A DNA stretch of 64,000 nucleotides, taken from NCBI RefSeq assembly GCF_900608595.1, contig NZ_UWYY01000015.1, positions 62,001 to 126,000 of the forward strand, read 5' to 3'. Position numbers and translations under genes: made by a program. This stretch comes from Promicromonospora panici. GTDB taxonomy: Bacteria > Actinomycetota > Actinomycetes > Actinomycetales > Cellulomonadaceae. The notes under the pieces were generated by a model. That model worked only from the letters and a program-made list of their open reading frames with translations. It was not told where the DNA came from and ran no database searches. Positions 1 to 8,532 of the stretch are shown here, one piece after another. Position 1 is the stretch's first letter. Each line of letters starts with the position of its first letter.

Positions 1-1338
1 CGCGTGGGCATGGGCAACATCGGCGGCGTCGCGACGGCGATCGCCTTCGGCGGCCCCGGTGCCGTGTTCTGGATGTGGACCTCCGCCTTCCTCGGCGCCG
101 CGACCTCGTTCATCGAGTCGACCCTCGGCCAGATCTACAAGGAGAAGGACCCGGACACCGGTGAGTACCGCGGCGGCCCGGCCTACTACTTCGAGAAGGC
201 GTACAAGCACAAGGCGCGTGGCCTGTCGCTGACCTACGGAATCATCTTCGCGGTCGTCACCATCTTCGCGATGAGCTTCTTCCTGCCGGGCGTGCAGGCC
301 AACGGCATGGCCTCGGCGTTCGACAGTGCCTGGGGCGTCCCCACCTGGGTCACCGCCGTCGGCCTCGTGATCCTGCTGGCCTTCATCGTGATCGGTGGCG
401 TCAAGCGCATCGCGCACTTCGCGGTGATCGCGGTACCCACGATGGCCCTGTTCTACATCCTCATCGCGATCGTCGTGTTCTTCGTGAACTTCACGGAGAT
501 CCCGCGTGTGTTCGAGCTGATCTTCGGCAGCGCCTTGGGCGTCCAGCCCGTGTTCGGAGCGATCCTCGGCCTCGCCGTGAAGTGGGGCGTGCAGCGTGGC
601 ATCTACTCCAACGAGGCCGGCCAGGGCACCGGGCCGCACGCCGCTGCCGCCGCCGAGGTCTCGCACCCGGCCAAGCAGGGCTTCGCGCAGTCCTTCGCGG
701 TGTACGTCGACACACTGTTCGTCTGCTCCGCGACCGCGTTCATCATCATCTCGACCGGCATGTTCAACAGCTTCTCCGGGGAGACCTGGCCGAGTGATGT
801 CATCTACGAGGGTCACGGCGGTCTGAGCACCGACGTCGAGCCCGGCCCCGGCTTCGTGCAGCAGGGCCTGGACTCGGTGTTCCCGGGTGCCGGCCCGACG
901 TTCATCGCCATCGCCCTCGCGTTCTTCGTGTTCACGACGATCGTGGCGTATTACTACATGGCCGAGACCAACCTGACCTACCTCACCCGCAAGATGAAGA
1001 ACCGTCTCGTGGCGCGGGGCATGCGTCGGGTGCTGCAGGCGCTGGTGCTGGTCTCGGTGGCCTACGGCGCGGTGACCACTGCCGGCGCGGCCTGGGGTCT
1101 CGGCGACATCGGTGTGGGCTCGATGGCCTGGCTGAATATCGTCGGCGTCCTGTTCCTCCAGGGCCCCGCTCTGAAGGCGCTCAAGGACTACCGCCAGCAG
1201 AAGCGGCAGGGCCTGGACCCGCAGTTCGACCCGCGGCAGCTCGGCATCGAGAACGCGACGTTCTGGGAGAACCGTGTCGACGAGCAGCTCCAGGGCGCGG
1301 CCGAGGGCGGGTCCGAGAAGCAGCTCGATCGGGACTGA
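1..1338 (+). CDS. Sodium:alanine symporter (AGCS family), 5' end missing
   Basis: The open frame runs in from the left edge, so the N-terminus is cut; 445 residues are visible, against about 480-530 usual for the family. Seen: repeated long hydrophobic segments and AGCS hallmarks, including the GMGNIGGVATAI stretch at the start, the ESTLGQIYK region and the NEAGQGTGPHAAAAA motif near residue 205, which belongs to the conserved Na+/substrate pathway of these carriers. The tail after the last membrane segment is hydrophilic and charged. Family knowledge: these are inner-membrane Na+-coupled importers of alanine or glycine. The gene ends just before a strong hairpin. The family call is firm; the exact amino acid carried cannot be read from sequence. 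Confidence 0.93.
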   Translation, partial: RVGMGNIGGVATAIAFGGPGAVFWMWTSAFLGAATSFIESTLGQIYKEKDPDTGEYRGGPAYYFEKAYKHKARGLSLTYGIIFAVVTIFAMSFFLPGVQANGMASAFDSAWGVPTWVTAVGLVILLAFIVIGGVKRIAHFAVIAVPTMALFYILIAIVVFFVNFTEIPRVFELIFGSALGVQPVFGAILGLAVKWGVQRGIYSNEAGQGTGPHAAAAAEVSHPAKQGFAQSFAVYVDTLFVCSATAFIIISTGMFNSFSGETWPSDVIYEGHGGLSTDVEPGPGFVQQGLDSVFPGAGPTFIAIALAFFVFTTIVAYYYMAETNLTYLTRKMKNRLVARGMRRVLQALVLVSVAYGAVTTAGAAWGLGDIGVGSMAWLNIVGVLFLQGPALKALKDYRQQKRQGLDPQFDPRQLGIENATFWENRVDEQLQGAAEGGSEKQLDRD

Positions 1339-1352
1339 CCCGCACTGCGGAC

Positions 1353-1429
1353 GACGGCGAAGCAGAGCGCCTGTCCGACGATCCCTGGCACACCTCAGGG
1401 GAGTCGGACAGGCGCTCTACTTCGCCGTC
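1353..1429. terminator. Long hairpin after the symporter gene
   Basis: Two 27-base arms (1353-1379 and 1403-1429) pair with one mismatch across a 23-base loop. The left arm begins gacggcgaagcagagc and the right arm ends ttcgccgtc. It starts 15 bases after the symporter stop and lies 84 bases before the next start. There is no clear U-tract, so it is either an actinobacterial hairpin terminator or a palindromic repeat element. The arms are longer than ordinary terminators. Confidence 0.7.
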
Positions 1430-1513
1430 TCCGCGGTGCCGGTCCTTCGTTCCTGGGCGAGCGGTGGCCTCAGCCCGGAGCCCCATAACCTTGAGGGCGA
1501 CGGGAGGCACCAC

Positions 1514-2023
1514 ATGGCATCCGACACGCTCTCACAGCTCGACTTCGACCGGTGGGACGAACCGCAACCGGAACCTGACCTGCGCGCAAGCCTCGTTGGC
1601 TGGCTCGGGTTCCAGAGGCACGAGTTCCAGCGGAAATGGCGTGACCTCACGCCCGAGCAGCTGGCCGAGTGGTCGGTCCCGCCGCTCGAGCTCTCGGTCG
1701 TCGGACTCATCCGCCATATGCAGCAGATGGAGCACGCCTATCTGAGCTGGGGCCTTGGCGGTGGTGAACTGGTCGAGGCCTACGGCGACGACGACTACGC
1801 GGGTGGGTCGGCCGACACCGTCGAGGACGACCTCCGTCTGTATCTCGACGAGATCGTGAGGGCGGACGCCGCGATCGCCGAGCTTCCGACGCTCGACAGT
1901 CCGGGGCTCGGTCATGGCAACCCGCTCGGCCACACGCTGATCAAGATGGTCGACGAGTACGCGCTGCACAGCGGTCAGGCGCACATGCTGCGATTCGCGG
2001 CACTCGGGCGTGTGCTGCGCTGA
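1514..2023 (+). CDS. DinB/DUF664-type four-helix protein
   Basis: A protein of 169 residues. The ATG at 1514 is preceded by GGGAGG at 1502-1507, which decides the start. The sequence matches the DUF664/DinB fold: an N-terminal helix with LRASLVGWLGFQR, then LTPEQLAEWSVPP, a SVVGLIRHMQQMEHAYL segment with the first metal-type His, and a C-terminal DEYALHSGQAHMLR segment with two further His residues. Members are mycothiol- or bacillithiol-dependent transferases or uncharacterised metal-binding proteins. No partner gene is obvious. Family call good; specific reaction unknown. Confidence 0.82.
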   Translation: MASDTLSQLDFDRWDEPQPEPDLRASLVGWLGFQRHEFQRKWRDLTPEQLAEWSVPPLELSVVGLIRHMQQMEHAYLSWGLGGGELVEAYGDDDYAGGSADTVEDDLRLYLDEIVRADAAIAELPTLDSPGLGHGNPLGHTLIKMVDEYALHSGQAHMLRFAALGRVLR

Positions 2024-2092
2024 GCGGGCCGATGAGTTCGCGGGTTGCCTGAAGTCTTCCTCGTGACATCCCCGCCCGAGATGGAGACCAGG

Positions 2093-2407
2093 ATGGACGA
2101 TCCGATTCGGCTGTACATGTCGATGTCGCTCGACGGCTACGTCGCCGGCCCGGACGATCAGCCAGGGCAGGAGCTCGGTCGCGGTGGTGGCCGGCTCTTC
2201 AACTGGCTCGACGACCGGAAGTCGGACGGTCCCAGCGGACAGGTCTATCGCGAGGCGCTGGCGACCGGTGCGGTGATATCCGGTCGCCGGACCTTCGAGC
2301 TCGCCGGGCGCTGGCAGGGCGACCACCACGACGGCGTTCCGATCTTCGTCCTCACCCACGAGGTGGACGACGGCGACCGGGTGCGCCGACCCGAGGAGGC
2401 CGCGTGA
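2093..2407 (+). pseudogene. Truncated RibD-C/dihydrofolate-reductase-like protein
   Basis: The first about 85 residues are a good N-terminal half of the RibD C-terminal/DHFR-like family: IRLYMSMSLDGYVAGPDD, then GAVISGRRTFELAGRW and VPIFVLTHEV. The protein then stops after about 104 residues, roughly half the usual 180-200, with a short charged tail (RVRRPEEAA). The C-terminal half, which completes the NADPH site, is absent, and the next gene starts inside the stop codon. The likeliest reading is an internal deletion that removed the 3' half and joined the remnant to the VOC gene. ATG 2081 is an alternative start. It could still be made but is unlikely to be an active reductase. Confidence 0.6.
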
Positions 2408-2817
2408 GGACACTCTTCGTCGGCTACCGGGTCACCGACCTGGACACCTCGCTCGGTTTCTACACCGCCTTGGGCTACGTGGTGCTGGGCAGGGTCGAAC
2501 CCGGCGACGGGGCGCGCCTCGCGATCCTCAAGTTCCCCGAGGAATCGGGGGCCTCGCTCGAACTGGTCTACCGGCCCGGCGAAGGGCCGGTGGACGTGGG
2601 GAGCGGTTTCGACCATCTCGCGATCCAGGTGGACGAGCTGGCCGCCACACTGGATCGGCTGACCGACGCCGGCCTGGGGCCTGAACCCATCCAGTACCCG
2701 GGCGGGACCCACGGCCCGAAAACGTCGTGGCTCACGGACCCGGATGGCTACCGGATCGAGCTGGTGGAGTGGCCGCCCGGACATCCTGACAACCTCACCG
2801 AGGCCGACTTCGCCTGA
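2404..2817 (+). CDS. VOC (glyoxalase/bleomycin-resistance fold) protein
   Basis: A protein of 137 residues starting at GTG 2404, overlapping the preceding stop by four bases (GTGA). It shows the two betaalphabeta-beta-beta modules of a single VOC domain: YRVTDLDTSLGFYTALGY, ASLELVY, FDHLAIQVDEL, and the C-terminal LTDPDGYRIELVEW. Candidate metal ligands are the His of DHLAI and the Glu of RIELVEW, with a Glu in SLELVY. The lactoylglutathione-lyase-like subgroup is the closest match by motif; the substrate is unknown. Its 3' end overlaps a convergent small gene. Confidence 0.85.
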   Translation: MRTLFVGYRVTDLDTSLGFYTALGYVVLGRVEPGDGARLAILKFPEESGASLELVYRPGEGPVDVGSGFDHLAIQVDELAATLDRLTDAGLGPEPIQYPGGTHGPKTSWLTDPDGYRIELVEWPPGHPDNLTEADFA

Positions 2818-3050
2818 TGCTCTTGTGGCCTTCCAGCGCGCAGCGCGCGGGACACAGCGAACACGACGAACAGACCACCGGCGACGATCCGCACCCACGC
2901 GGCGGCCCAACCGCCGAGCGGCTCGGTCGAGCACGTGCCCGTGGCGCCACTTCCGCATCCTCCGGCCTGGAAGATCAGCGACAGGCCGACCACGAGCACC
3001 AGCAGAACCGCAGCAACTATCCAGCCCCATCGGACTCTCGACCGCTCCAT
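2748..3050 (-). CDS. Small membrane protein, unknown
   Basis: About 100 residues from ATG 3050; GTG 3071 is an alternative and neither start has a good ribosome site. Two hydrophobic segments are visible, roughly residues 8-30 (WGWIVAAVLLVLVVGLSLIF) and 48-70 (WVRIVAGGLFVVFAV), separated by a Cys-containing loop (GGCGSGATGTC). The tail is basic and polar. No family recognised. It overlaps the VOC gene by 70 bases tail to tail, which weakens the call. The true stop may lie within a spurious extension. Confidence 0.45.
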   Translation of the reverse strand: MERSRVRWGWIVAAVLLVLVVGLSLIFQAGGCGSGATGTCSTEPLGGWAAAWVRIVAGGLFVVFAVSRALRAGRPQEHQAKSASVRLSGCPGGHSTSSIR

Positions 3051-3081
3051 CTGCCGAAGATAGCGGGACACGCGCGGCAGG

Positions 3082-3291
3082 TCAGCCAGGCAGACTCTCG
3101 TCCTGACCGGAGTCAGCGAGGGTCACTCCGCCCACTCCCCAGTTCTCCCGGGGCAGCTCCTGGATGATCACCCGGATCGTGTCCGGCTTCATGTGCATCA
3201 CGCGGGCATAGGTCTCGGTGAGCTCCGCGATGAGCTGTCGCTTCGTCTCGTCGTCGCGCGGTGACGCGTTCAGGACCTGGATCAAGGGCAT
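3082..3291 (-). CDS. 4-oxalocrotonate tautomerase-family protein
   Basis: A 69-residue protein. The internal ATG at 3291 (MPLIQVLN) is chosen over the upstream start at 3300, because family members need Pro as residue 1 after Met removal; Pro1 is the catalytic base. The rest fits the tautomerase subunit: a beta-strand, the helix KRQLIAELTETYARVM, then TIRVIIQELPRENWGVGG, where the ENWGVGG loop is conserved. Such proteins assemble as hexamers and catalyse keto-enol tautomerisations. The natural substrate cannot be told. Confidence 0.85.
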   Translation of the reverse strand: MPLIQVLNASPRDDETKRQLIAELTETYARVMHMKPDTIRVIIQELPRENWGVGGVTLADSGQDESLPG

Positions 3292-3343
3292 GACCCACAT
3301 CCCACCACGGCCCGTGGCCGAGTTCGGTCCCTTGCGTCAGCCC

Positions 3344-4744
3344 TCATCCCCCCACCACGTCGGGGTCAGATGCGTTGATCGCGTGTGAGGTCGAACGTGC
3401 TGTCGGGGTGAAATGAGGACGGCGGTCGTGGGCGCTGAGCGGCGTAGCCGGCGAGACCACCTGGCGGTGGACGATCACGTCGAACCACTGCCCGGGAGTG
3501 CCCCCACTCATGGTCGACTCCGGGCCGGACTCCGGATCGCCCCGGGTGACCAGGGGCCGGCCTAGCCACTCCCGAACTGCCGGTGTCGCGCGCCGGCGCA
3601 CGTCATACAAGAACTGCTCCTTCCCGACACAGCCCAGCGGATGCTCGAACCACGCCTCTGGCGGGGGCAACAGCTCGACGGACTCGCCGCCGGCGTTCAT
3701 CGCTCCATGATCGAACGTGAAGCCGACGGACACGTACCGGTCGCCGTACCAGGAGCGGAGGAAGGAACCGGCGCTCGCGAACGTGACCTGCCCCTGCGGG
3801 GGAAACGAGATCGTCAGCTCGGGCACGTCCGCGGTATGCGCCGACGCCGCCCAGTAGATCGTCCTGCCGCCCTGGTTCTCCTGCCACCACCGGAGGTTCT
3901 CGGCGGCTCGCGCGTCGCGGAAGGCGAAGTAGTTCGCGACCGTGAACGCCGTGTAGAAGGACCGGATCTGTCGCGCTCCGTGCTCGGCGAGGACGTAGGC
4001 GTCATCCTTCGGATCGTGCTCGATCGCCTCGACGAGGTCGTACAGCCGCTCGGCGTGCCGCACGTACGGCTCCTTGTCGTCGACGTCGTAGCGGAACCAG
4101 TCCACGTACGCACCCATGTCGTCGGTGGTCGGCTTGATCGCCTCCAGGTGCTCGCGGGCCTGCTCCAGCTGGTGCGGGGCGGCCTCGGCGACGTACGCCT
4201 CGATGTCGTCGTAGACGAAGGGACGGGTCGCGAAGTACTCCACCCCGAGGAACCGCACCTTCTTGTCGTGGGTCTCGTTGTAGTCGCGGAGCCAGTCGAT
4301 GACGGCGGCGACCTCCTGCGTGCGCCATGCGGTGCTCATCTGCCCGATGAGCGCGTCCCGGTCGTCCCGGCGGCCCTGGATGTAGTCGTCGATCTGGGTT
4401 CCCAGGCTCCAGTCGTCCTCCCACGCGATTGACCGGAATCCGAGCCGCTCGACGAGGTAGCGAACCGTGCGGTGCTTCAACGTCGTGACCTCGGCCAGGC
4501 CGTGCGAGGCCTCGCCGAGTCCGACGATCTGCGCTCCGTCGACAGCCCGTGCCAGTGGCTCGAGGTCGGCGTCAGGCGCGGTCGGATCAGTGCTGCCGAT
4601 CGTCGCGGCGCGCCGCTCTATCCCGCGGGCGACGGCGTTGTCGGACTGCCGGGTTGATCCTGGGGCGGCGCCCACCAGCAGCGATGCCGCCAGGACGGTG
4701 ACCATTGCTGCGCCTGCCAGGGCCTTGCGTACGTGGGTTCTCAT
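3344..4744 (-). CDS. Secreted erythromycin-esterase family protein
   Basis: 466 residues from ATG 4744, which has GAGGAG upstream. A basic N-terminus, hydrophobic core and Ala-rich cleavage region indicate a Sec signal peptide ending near residue 28. The mature part is an Ere-type domain: AQIVGLGEASHGLAEV with the catalytic His, LGFRSIAWEDDW, the acidic DDYIQGRR region, VRFLGVEY, and IYWAASAHTAD with the second conserved His. Family members include EreA/EreB macrolide esterases, but most environmental homologues are uncharacterised hydrolases. Export makes it unlike the cytoplasmic resistance enzymes. It stands alone, with no resistance genes beside it. Confidence 0.85.
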   Translation of the reverse strand: MRTHVRKALAGAAMVTVLAASLLVGAAPGSTRQSDNAVARGIERRAATIGSTDPTAPDADLEPLARAVDGAQIVGLGEASHGLAEVTTLKHRTVRYLVERLGFRSIAWEDDWSLGTQIDDYIQGRRDDRDALIGQMSTAWRTQEVAAVIDWLRDYNETHDKKVRFLGVEYFATRPFVYDDIEAYVAEAAPHQLEQAREHLEAIKPTTDDMGAYVDWFRYDVDDKEPYVRHAERLYDLVEAIEHDPKDDAYVLAEHGARQIRSFYTAFTVANYFAFRDARAAENLRWWQENQGGRTIYWAASAHTADVPELTISFPPQGQVTFASAGSFLRSWYGDRYVSVGFTFDHGAMNAGGESVELLPPPEAWFEHPLGCVGKEQFLYDVRRRATPAVREWLGRPLVTRGDPESGPESTMSGGTPGQWFDVIVHRQVVSPATPLSAHDRRPHFTPTARSTSHAINASDPDVVGG

Positions 4745-4917
4745 CAGGGTCTCCTCTCCCACGGACACCCTCCCGTCGGGGCGCGGCCCGCGGATCAGAC
4801 GCCGGACGACACTTCGGGTACGCAGCCTGACGTAGAACGCGCCGCGGAGATCATCCGGGTGAAGTCGAGCATGTCGGCCCGCGCGACGACGGCGCGCGGA
4901 GTCAGGGGCTCTACTGT

Positions 4918-5631
4918 TTGCACGTGCAGCATGTGTGGGTTGCTCCCCATCCGGGCCACTTTCTCGCCTTCGCCTGGTTCATCGAGAACGTGACGTCGCC
5001 GGTGTTCATGGCGCTCAGCATGGCGGTTGGCACGGTATCGGCGACCGATCGCTGGGTGTTCGTCGTCGATCCCGCAGCGTCGTCGGAAGTCCTCGCCGGG
5101 GCGCAGGAGACCTTCCGCAGTGTCGGACGCCGGGCTCGTCGTCGCTACCTGTTGGCTCGCATATCGATCGGGTTTCTCTACGCCTGGCCTCTGGTGCTCC
5201 TCGCTCTTGGTCTCCCGGTCAGCGCCGCTGTGGGCGGAAGCGCCGGAGCAGGGCTCGAGGCCGCAACGCCGGCGACCATCGCCTACATACTTGCGGGCGG
5301 TGCTGCCGCATTGGTGACCAGCTGGCTAGCCCGCCGGTCTGCTCGCGAGGTGAGAGAACTGAATATTGAGGGCGTTGTGCGTAGCGGCGTCCTGGGTAGG
5401 AACCGCGAAGTGCTGCGCGTCATCTCTCGGACCGACCAACTTGGCCTTGTCGAGCAGCGACGGTTCCTGGACCACCTTTGGCGGGTTGCGATGGCAGACC
5501 AAGCGCGCTCTCATTACCTCGAAGTCGGCGCGGAGTTCGACGAGGACGATTTCGCCGCCCTTCGCCGCAACATCGAAACGGCGGAGGCCGCGCTGCAGCA
5601 CTGGACGACGGCAGTACGGGTTCTGTCCTGA
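4918..5631 (+). CDS. Membrane protein with cytoplasmic C-terminal domain, unknown
   Basis: Up to 237 residues. The start is uncertain: TTG 4918, or the internal ATGs at 5008 and 5020, none with a clear ribosome site. Two confident membrane segments are seen near residues 78-105 (LLARISIGFLYAWPLVLLALG) and 116-140 (ATIAYILAGGAAALVTSWL). After them is a charged, probably helical domain (RRSAREVRELNIEGV, then EDDFAALRRNIETAEAALQHW). The segment before the membrane pair looks cytosolic. No family recognised. Base composition is slightly less GC-biased than its neighbours. Confidence 0.6.
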   Translation: MHVQHVWVAPHPGHFLAFAWFIENVTSPVFMALSMAVGTVSATDRWVFVVDPAASSEVLAGAQETFRSVGRRARRRYLLARISIGFLYAWPLVLLALGLPVSAAVGGSAGAGLEAATPATIAYILAGGAAALVTSWLARRSAREVRELNIEGVVRSGVLGRNREVLRVISRTDQLGLVEQRRFLDHLWRVAMADQARSHYLEVGAEFDEDDFAALRRNIETAEAALQHWTTAVRVLS

Positions 5632-5642
5632 GCGAGTTTGTT

Positions 5643-6227
5643 TCAGCCCTGATCTTCGGCGGGTGAGACGCCGTCCGCCGACGCCGAGGCCTGCAGGTGC
5701 CGCAGGAGGTCGTCGACGAGGCCGTCCGGTGCCGTGTTCCACTTGCCTCCGACGGCCAGGTGCCCGTCCAGGGCGAGCTCGACGGAGCCGTGGACGACCG
5801 ACTGCAGCAGCACGGTCAGGCGATCGGCGTCCCCCTGGGGCAGCTCGCCCGCACGCTGGGCCGTCTCGACGTGCTGCCTCAGCGTGTCGCGGGCGGCGCC
5901 CGCGGCGTCGGACAGCGCGTCGAACGGGGTGGTCCAGGGGCCGAACACGAGCCGGAAGCGGGCGGGGTGGGCCAGCGCCCACGCCACGTACGCCTTCAGC
6001 ACCTCGCGCAGGTCTCGTAAGCCGGCGGCAGCGTGCGTGAGCTGCGCGAGCTCCCGTGTTGCGACGTCAGCCAGGAGCGCCTCCTTGCTGGCGAAGTGCT
6101 TGTACGGGGCGTTGTGCGAGACCCCGGCCAGGCGGCCGACCTCCCGGAGGGTGACGGCTCGAGGGCCGCCCGCGTCGAGCAGGTCGATGGCGGCACTGAT
6201 CATCAGCTCGCGGGTTCCCGGTGGCAC
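5643..6227 (-). CDS. TetR-family regulator of the MMPL/SDR operon
   Basis: 194 residues if started at GTG 6227; the ribosome-like GGGAG abuts that codon, so ATG 6203 is a possible start. The N-terminal helix-turn-helix is clear: AAIDLLDAGGPRAVTLREV, then AGVSHNAPYKHFASKEALL. The C-terminal ligand domain is of the TetR_C type (AYVAWALAHPARFRLVFGPW). The gene is divergent from the MMPL exporter with repeats between them (6279-6317), so it most likely represses the exporter and itself. The inducer is unknown but is probably a compound the pump removes. Confidence 0.9.
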   Translation of the reverse strand: MPPGTRELMISAAIDLLDAGGPRAVTLREVGRLAGVSHNAPYKHFASKEALLADVATRELAQLTHAAAGLRDLREVLKAYVAWALAHPARFRLVFGPWTTPFDALSDAAGAARDTLRQHVETAQRAGELPQGDADRLTVLLQSVVHGSVELALDGHLAVGGKWNTAPDGLVDDLLRHLQASASADGVSPAEDQG

Positions 6228-6278
6228 CTCCCGACTATATCCGCACCGTGATCCGCCGTATGCAGGGCCACGACATGG

Positions 6279-6317
6279 GGTTGACGTTGTCCACCTTGCT
6301 GGCTAGGTTGACGTTGA
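6279..6317. promoter_or_regulatory. Promoter/operator between tetR and MMPL gene
   Basis: An 11-base direct repeat ggttgacgttg occurs at 6279-6289 and 6307-6317, 28 bases apart. TTGACG (6281-6286) is followed after 17 bases by TAGGTT (6304-6309), a plausible rightward promoter for the exporter. The second repeat overlaps the -10 region, and the continuation gttgacgttgacaac has partial dyad symmetry. Binding by the divergent TetR is inferred. Confidence 0.6.
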
Positions 6318-6351
6318 CAACCCGAGGTGCCGACAGATCGGACGGGCTCTG

Positions 6352-8532
6352 ATGTTCACGTGGCTGGGTCGCTTCATGTACGTACGGCGGCGCGCCGTCC
6401 TGGCTGCCGCCGGACTGTTCGCCGTGCTCGCCGGAGTCTGGGGGAGCGGGCTCTTCGGATCGATGAGCACCGCCGTGCTGAGCGCTCCGGACTCGGAGTC
6501 ACAACGCGCGATCGACCTGCTCCAGGAGAGTTTCGGGCACCCGCCGGGCGAGGTGGACACGGTGGCGATCTTCACCGACCCCACCGGTGACCTGACCGTC
6601 GACGACCGGGGCTTCGAGCAAGCGGTGACGGCGGCGCTCGGCAGGCTGCCGGAGTCCGAGGTCACCTTCTGGAGCAGCTACTGGAGCCCGGGCCTCACCC
6701 CGGCAGAGCGTGCTGGGTACGTCTCGCAGGACCGGTCCGCGGTGCTCGCGGTCATCACGCTGCGCGGCGAGGGTCAGGAGGAACGGCTCCAGGCCTACGG
6801 CGCGATCGAGGGCCTCGTCCGGGCCGACGACGGACGCCTGGAGACCTACCTCGCCGGCGGCTCCACCAGCCGGTTCCATCTCGAAGCACAGGCTCAGGAG
6901 AGCCTGGCCAGGGCGCAGCTGATCTCCCTGCCGATCCTGCTGGTGCTCCTCCTGGTCGCGTTCCGCGGCCTGGTGGCCGCCACGGTTCCCCTCGCCCTGG
7001 GGGTGTTCGCGATCGTCGGCTCCCTGGGCCTGCTGCGCGTCCTGACCTACCTCACTGACGTCTCGATCTACGCCGTGGAGATCACTACGTTGCTCGGTCT
7101 GGGCCTCGCCATCGACTACGGCCTGTTCCTGGTCACCCGGTTCAGACGAGACCTGGACGCGCACGACGGCGACGTCGCCCAGGCGCTGGTCGGGACCATG
7201 CGTACCGCTGGGCGCACCGTCGCCCTCTCCGGCCTCGTGGTCATCATCGGCCTCTGCGGGCTCCTGTTCTTTCCCCAGCCGATCTCGCACTCCCTGGCCT
7301 GGGGCGGCATCACCGTCGTGCTGTTCAACCTCATCGCCGCACTCCTGGTCCTGCCCGCCACCCTGGCCGTTCTCGGCCAGCGGATCAACGCGCTCAGCCC
7401 GCCGTGGCTGCGGCGGCGCTCCGGTGTCTCCACCCGGGAGGACCGGGCCTGGGCCGCTCTGGCCCGGTCCGTCACCCGGCGCCCCGTGCCGTGGCTGGCG
7501 GGCGGGCTGGCGGTGCTGGCTCTGGCTGCCGCTCCGCTGCTCTCGCTGCAACCCGGTGCGACCAACCATCGCTACCTGCCCGAGGACAACGAGGGCCAGG
7601 TGGTTCCGCAGATGGTTGCCGAGGACTTTCCCGCCGGCGGACCATCCGAGTCCCGGGTGGACATCGCCGTCGTCGGCCGGGTGGGCGAAGCGGCGATGCG
7701 GGACTATCTGAGCGCGATCGACCGGCTCGACGGCGCCTACGAGCCCGTCGTCAACCATGCCGAGGGCGACGTGACCTGGGCGACCGTCGGCATCCGCGGC
7801 GAGACTGACGATGCCGTCAACCTTCAGCTGATCCGCGACATCCGGTCGCTCACCGCACCGGAGGGCGCGGACGAGGTTCTGGTCGGCAACGACGGCAGCC
7901 CGGCGATGACCTTCGACAACACCGAGGCGACGACCGCCGCGTTGCCCTGGGCGCTCGGCTTCGTCGGGCTGACGACCCTGGCGCTGCTGTTCCTCGCCTT
8001 CCGCTCGGTGCTCGTGCCGCTCAAGGCCGTGATCGTCGCCCTCCTCTCGCTCGGCGCGTCCCTCGGTCTGATCGTCTGGGGGTTCCAGCAAGGCAACTTC
8101 CAGGGGCTGCTGGACTTCTACCTCGTCGGGACGACGGACGTGTGGACCCTGGCGATCATCATCACCATCGCATTCGGCCTGGTCACCGACTACGAGATGT
8201 TCCTGGTGCACCGCGTCTACGAGGAGTTCCGCGCCACCGGCGACAACACCCGGGCCATCCGTACGGGGCTGCAAGAAACCGGATCCGTCATCACGCGGGC
8301 GGGCCTGCTCATGGTCGTGGTGCTCGCCTCGATGGGCTTCAGTGCCAGCTCGCTGTTCATCATGACGCTCGGCATCGGGCTGACCCTGTGCGTCGTGATC
8401 GACGCCACCGTCGTCCGCTCGATCGTCGTCCCCGCTGCGATGCAGCTTCTCGGCCGCGCGAACTGGTGGCCTGCTCAGCCCGTTCCGGACCGGCACCGGA
8501 TCCGGCCGTCACTCTCGAAGGAGCCATCATGA
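6352..8532 (+). CDS. MMPL-family RND-type exporter
   Basis: 726 residues from ATG 6352. Two repeated halves are seen, each a periplasmic domain followed by about six membrane segments. The first transmembrane block contains the GLAIDYGLFLVTRFRRDL motif (about residue 255), and the second contains FGLVTDYEMFLVHRVYEEF (about residue 605); these carry the Asp-Tyr relay typical of MMPL/RND proton-driven transporters. Length suits the shorter actinobacterial MMPL group. Family knowledge: such pumps export lipids, glycolipids or drugs. The TetR control and coupled SDR suggest an inducible export or detoxification unit. Confidence 0.93.
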   Translation: MFTWLGRFMYVRRRAVLAAAGLFAVLAGVWGSGLFGSMSTAVLSAPDSESQRAIDLLQESFGHPPGEVDTVAIFTDPTGDLTVDDRGFEQAVTAALGRLPESEVTFWSSYWSPGLTPAERAGYVSQDRSAVLAVITLRGEGQEERLQAYGAIEGLVRADDGRLETYLAGGSTSRFHLEAQAQESLARAQLISLPILLVLLLVAFRGLVAATVPLALGVFAIVGSLGLLRVLTYLTDVSIYAVEITTLLGLGLAIDYGLFLVTRFRRDLDAHDGDVAQALVGTMRTAGRTVALSGLVVIIGLCGLLFFPQPISHSLAWGGITVVLFNLIAALLVLPATLAVLGQRINALSPPWLRRRSGVSTREDRAWAALARSVTRRPVPWLAGGLAVLALAAAPLLSLQPGATNHRYLPEDNEGQVVPQMVAEDFPAGGPSESRVDIAVVGRVGEAAMRDYLSAIDRLDGAYEPVVNHAEGDVTWATVGIRGETDDAVNLQLIRDIRSLTAPEGADEVLVGNDGSPAMTFDNTEATTAALPWALGFVGLTTLALLFLAFRSVLVPLKAVIVALLSLGASLGLIVWGFQQGNFQGLLDFYLVGTTDVWTLAIIITIAFGLVTDYEMFLVHRVYEEFRATGDNTRAIRTGLQETGSVITRAGLLMVVVLASMGFSASSLFIMTLGIGLTLCVVIDATVVRSIVVPAAMQLLGRANWWPAQPVPDRHRIRPSLSKEPS

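Noticed and set aside
6499..8496. 665-codon open frame antisense to the MMPL gene
   Set aside because: Composition is Arg/Gly/Asp/Gln-rich without any family motif, typical of the shadow frame of a GC-rich gene; the MMPL frame explains the region fully.
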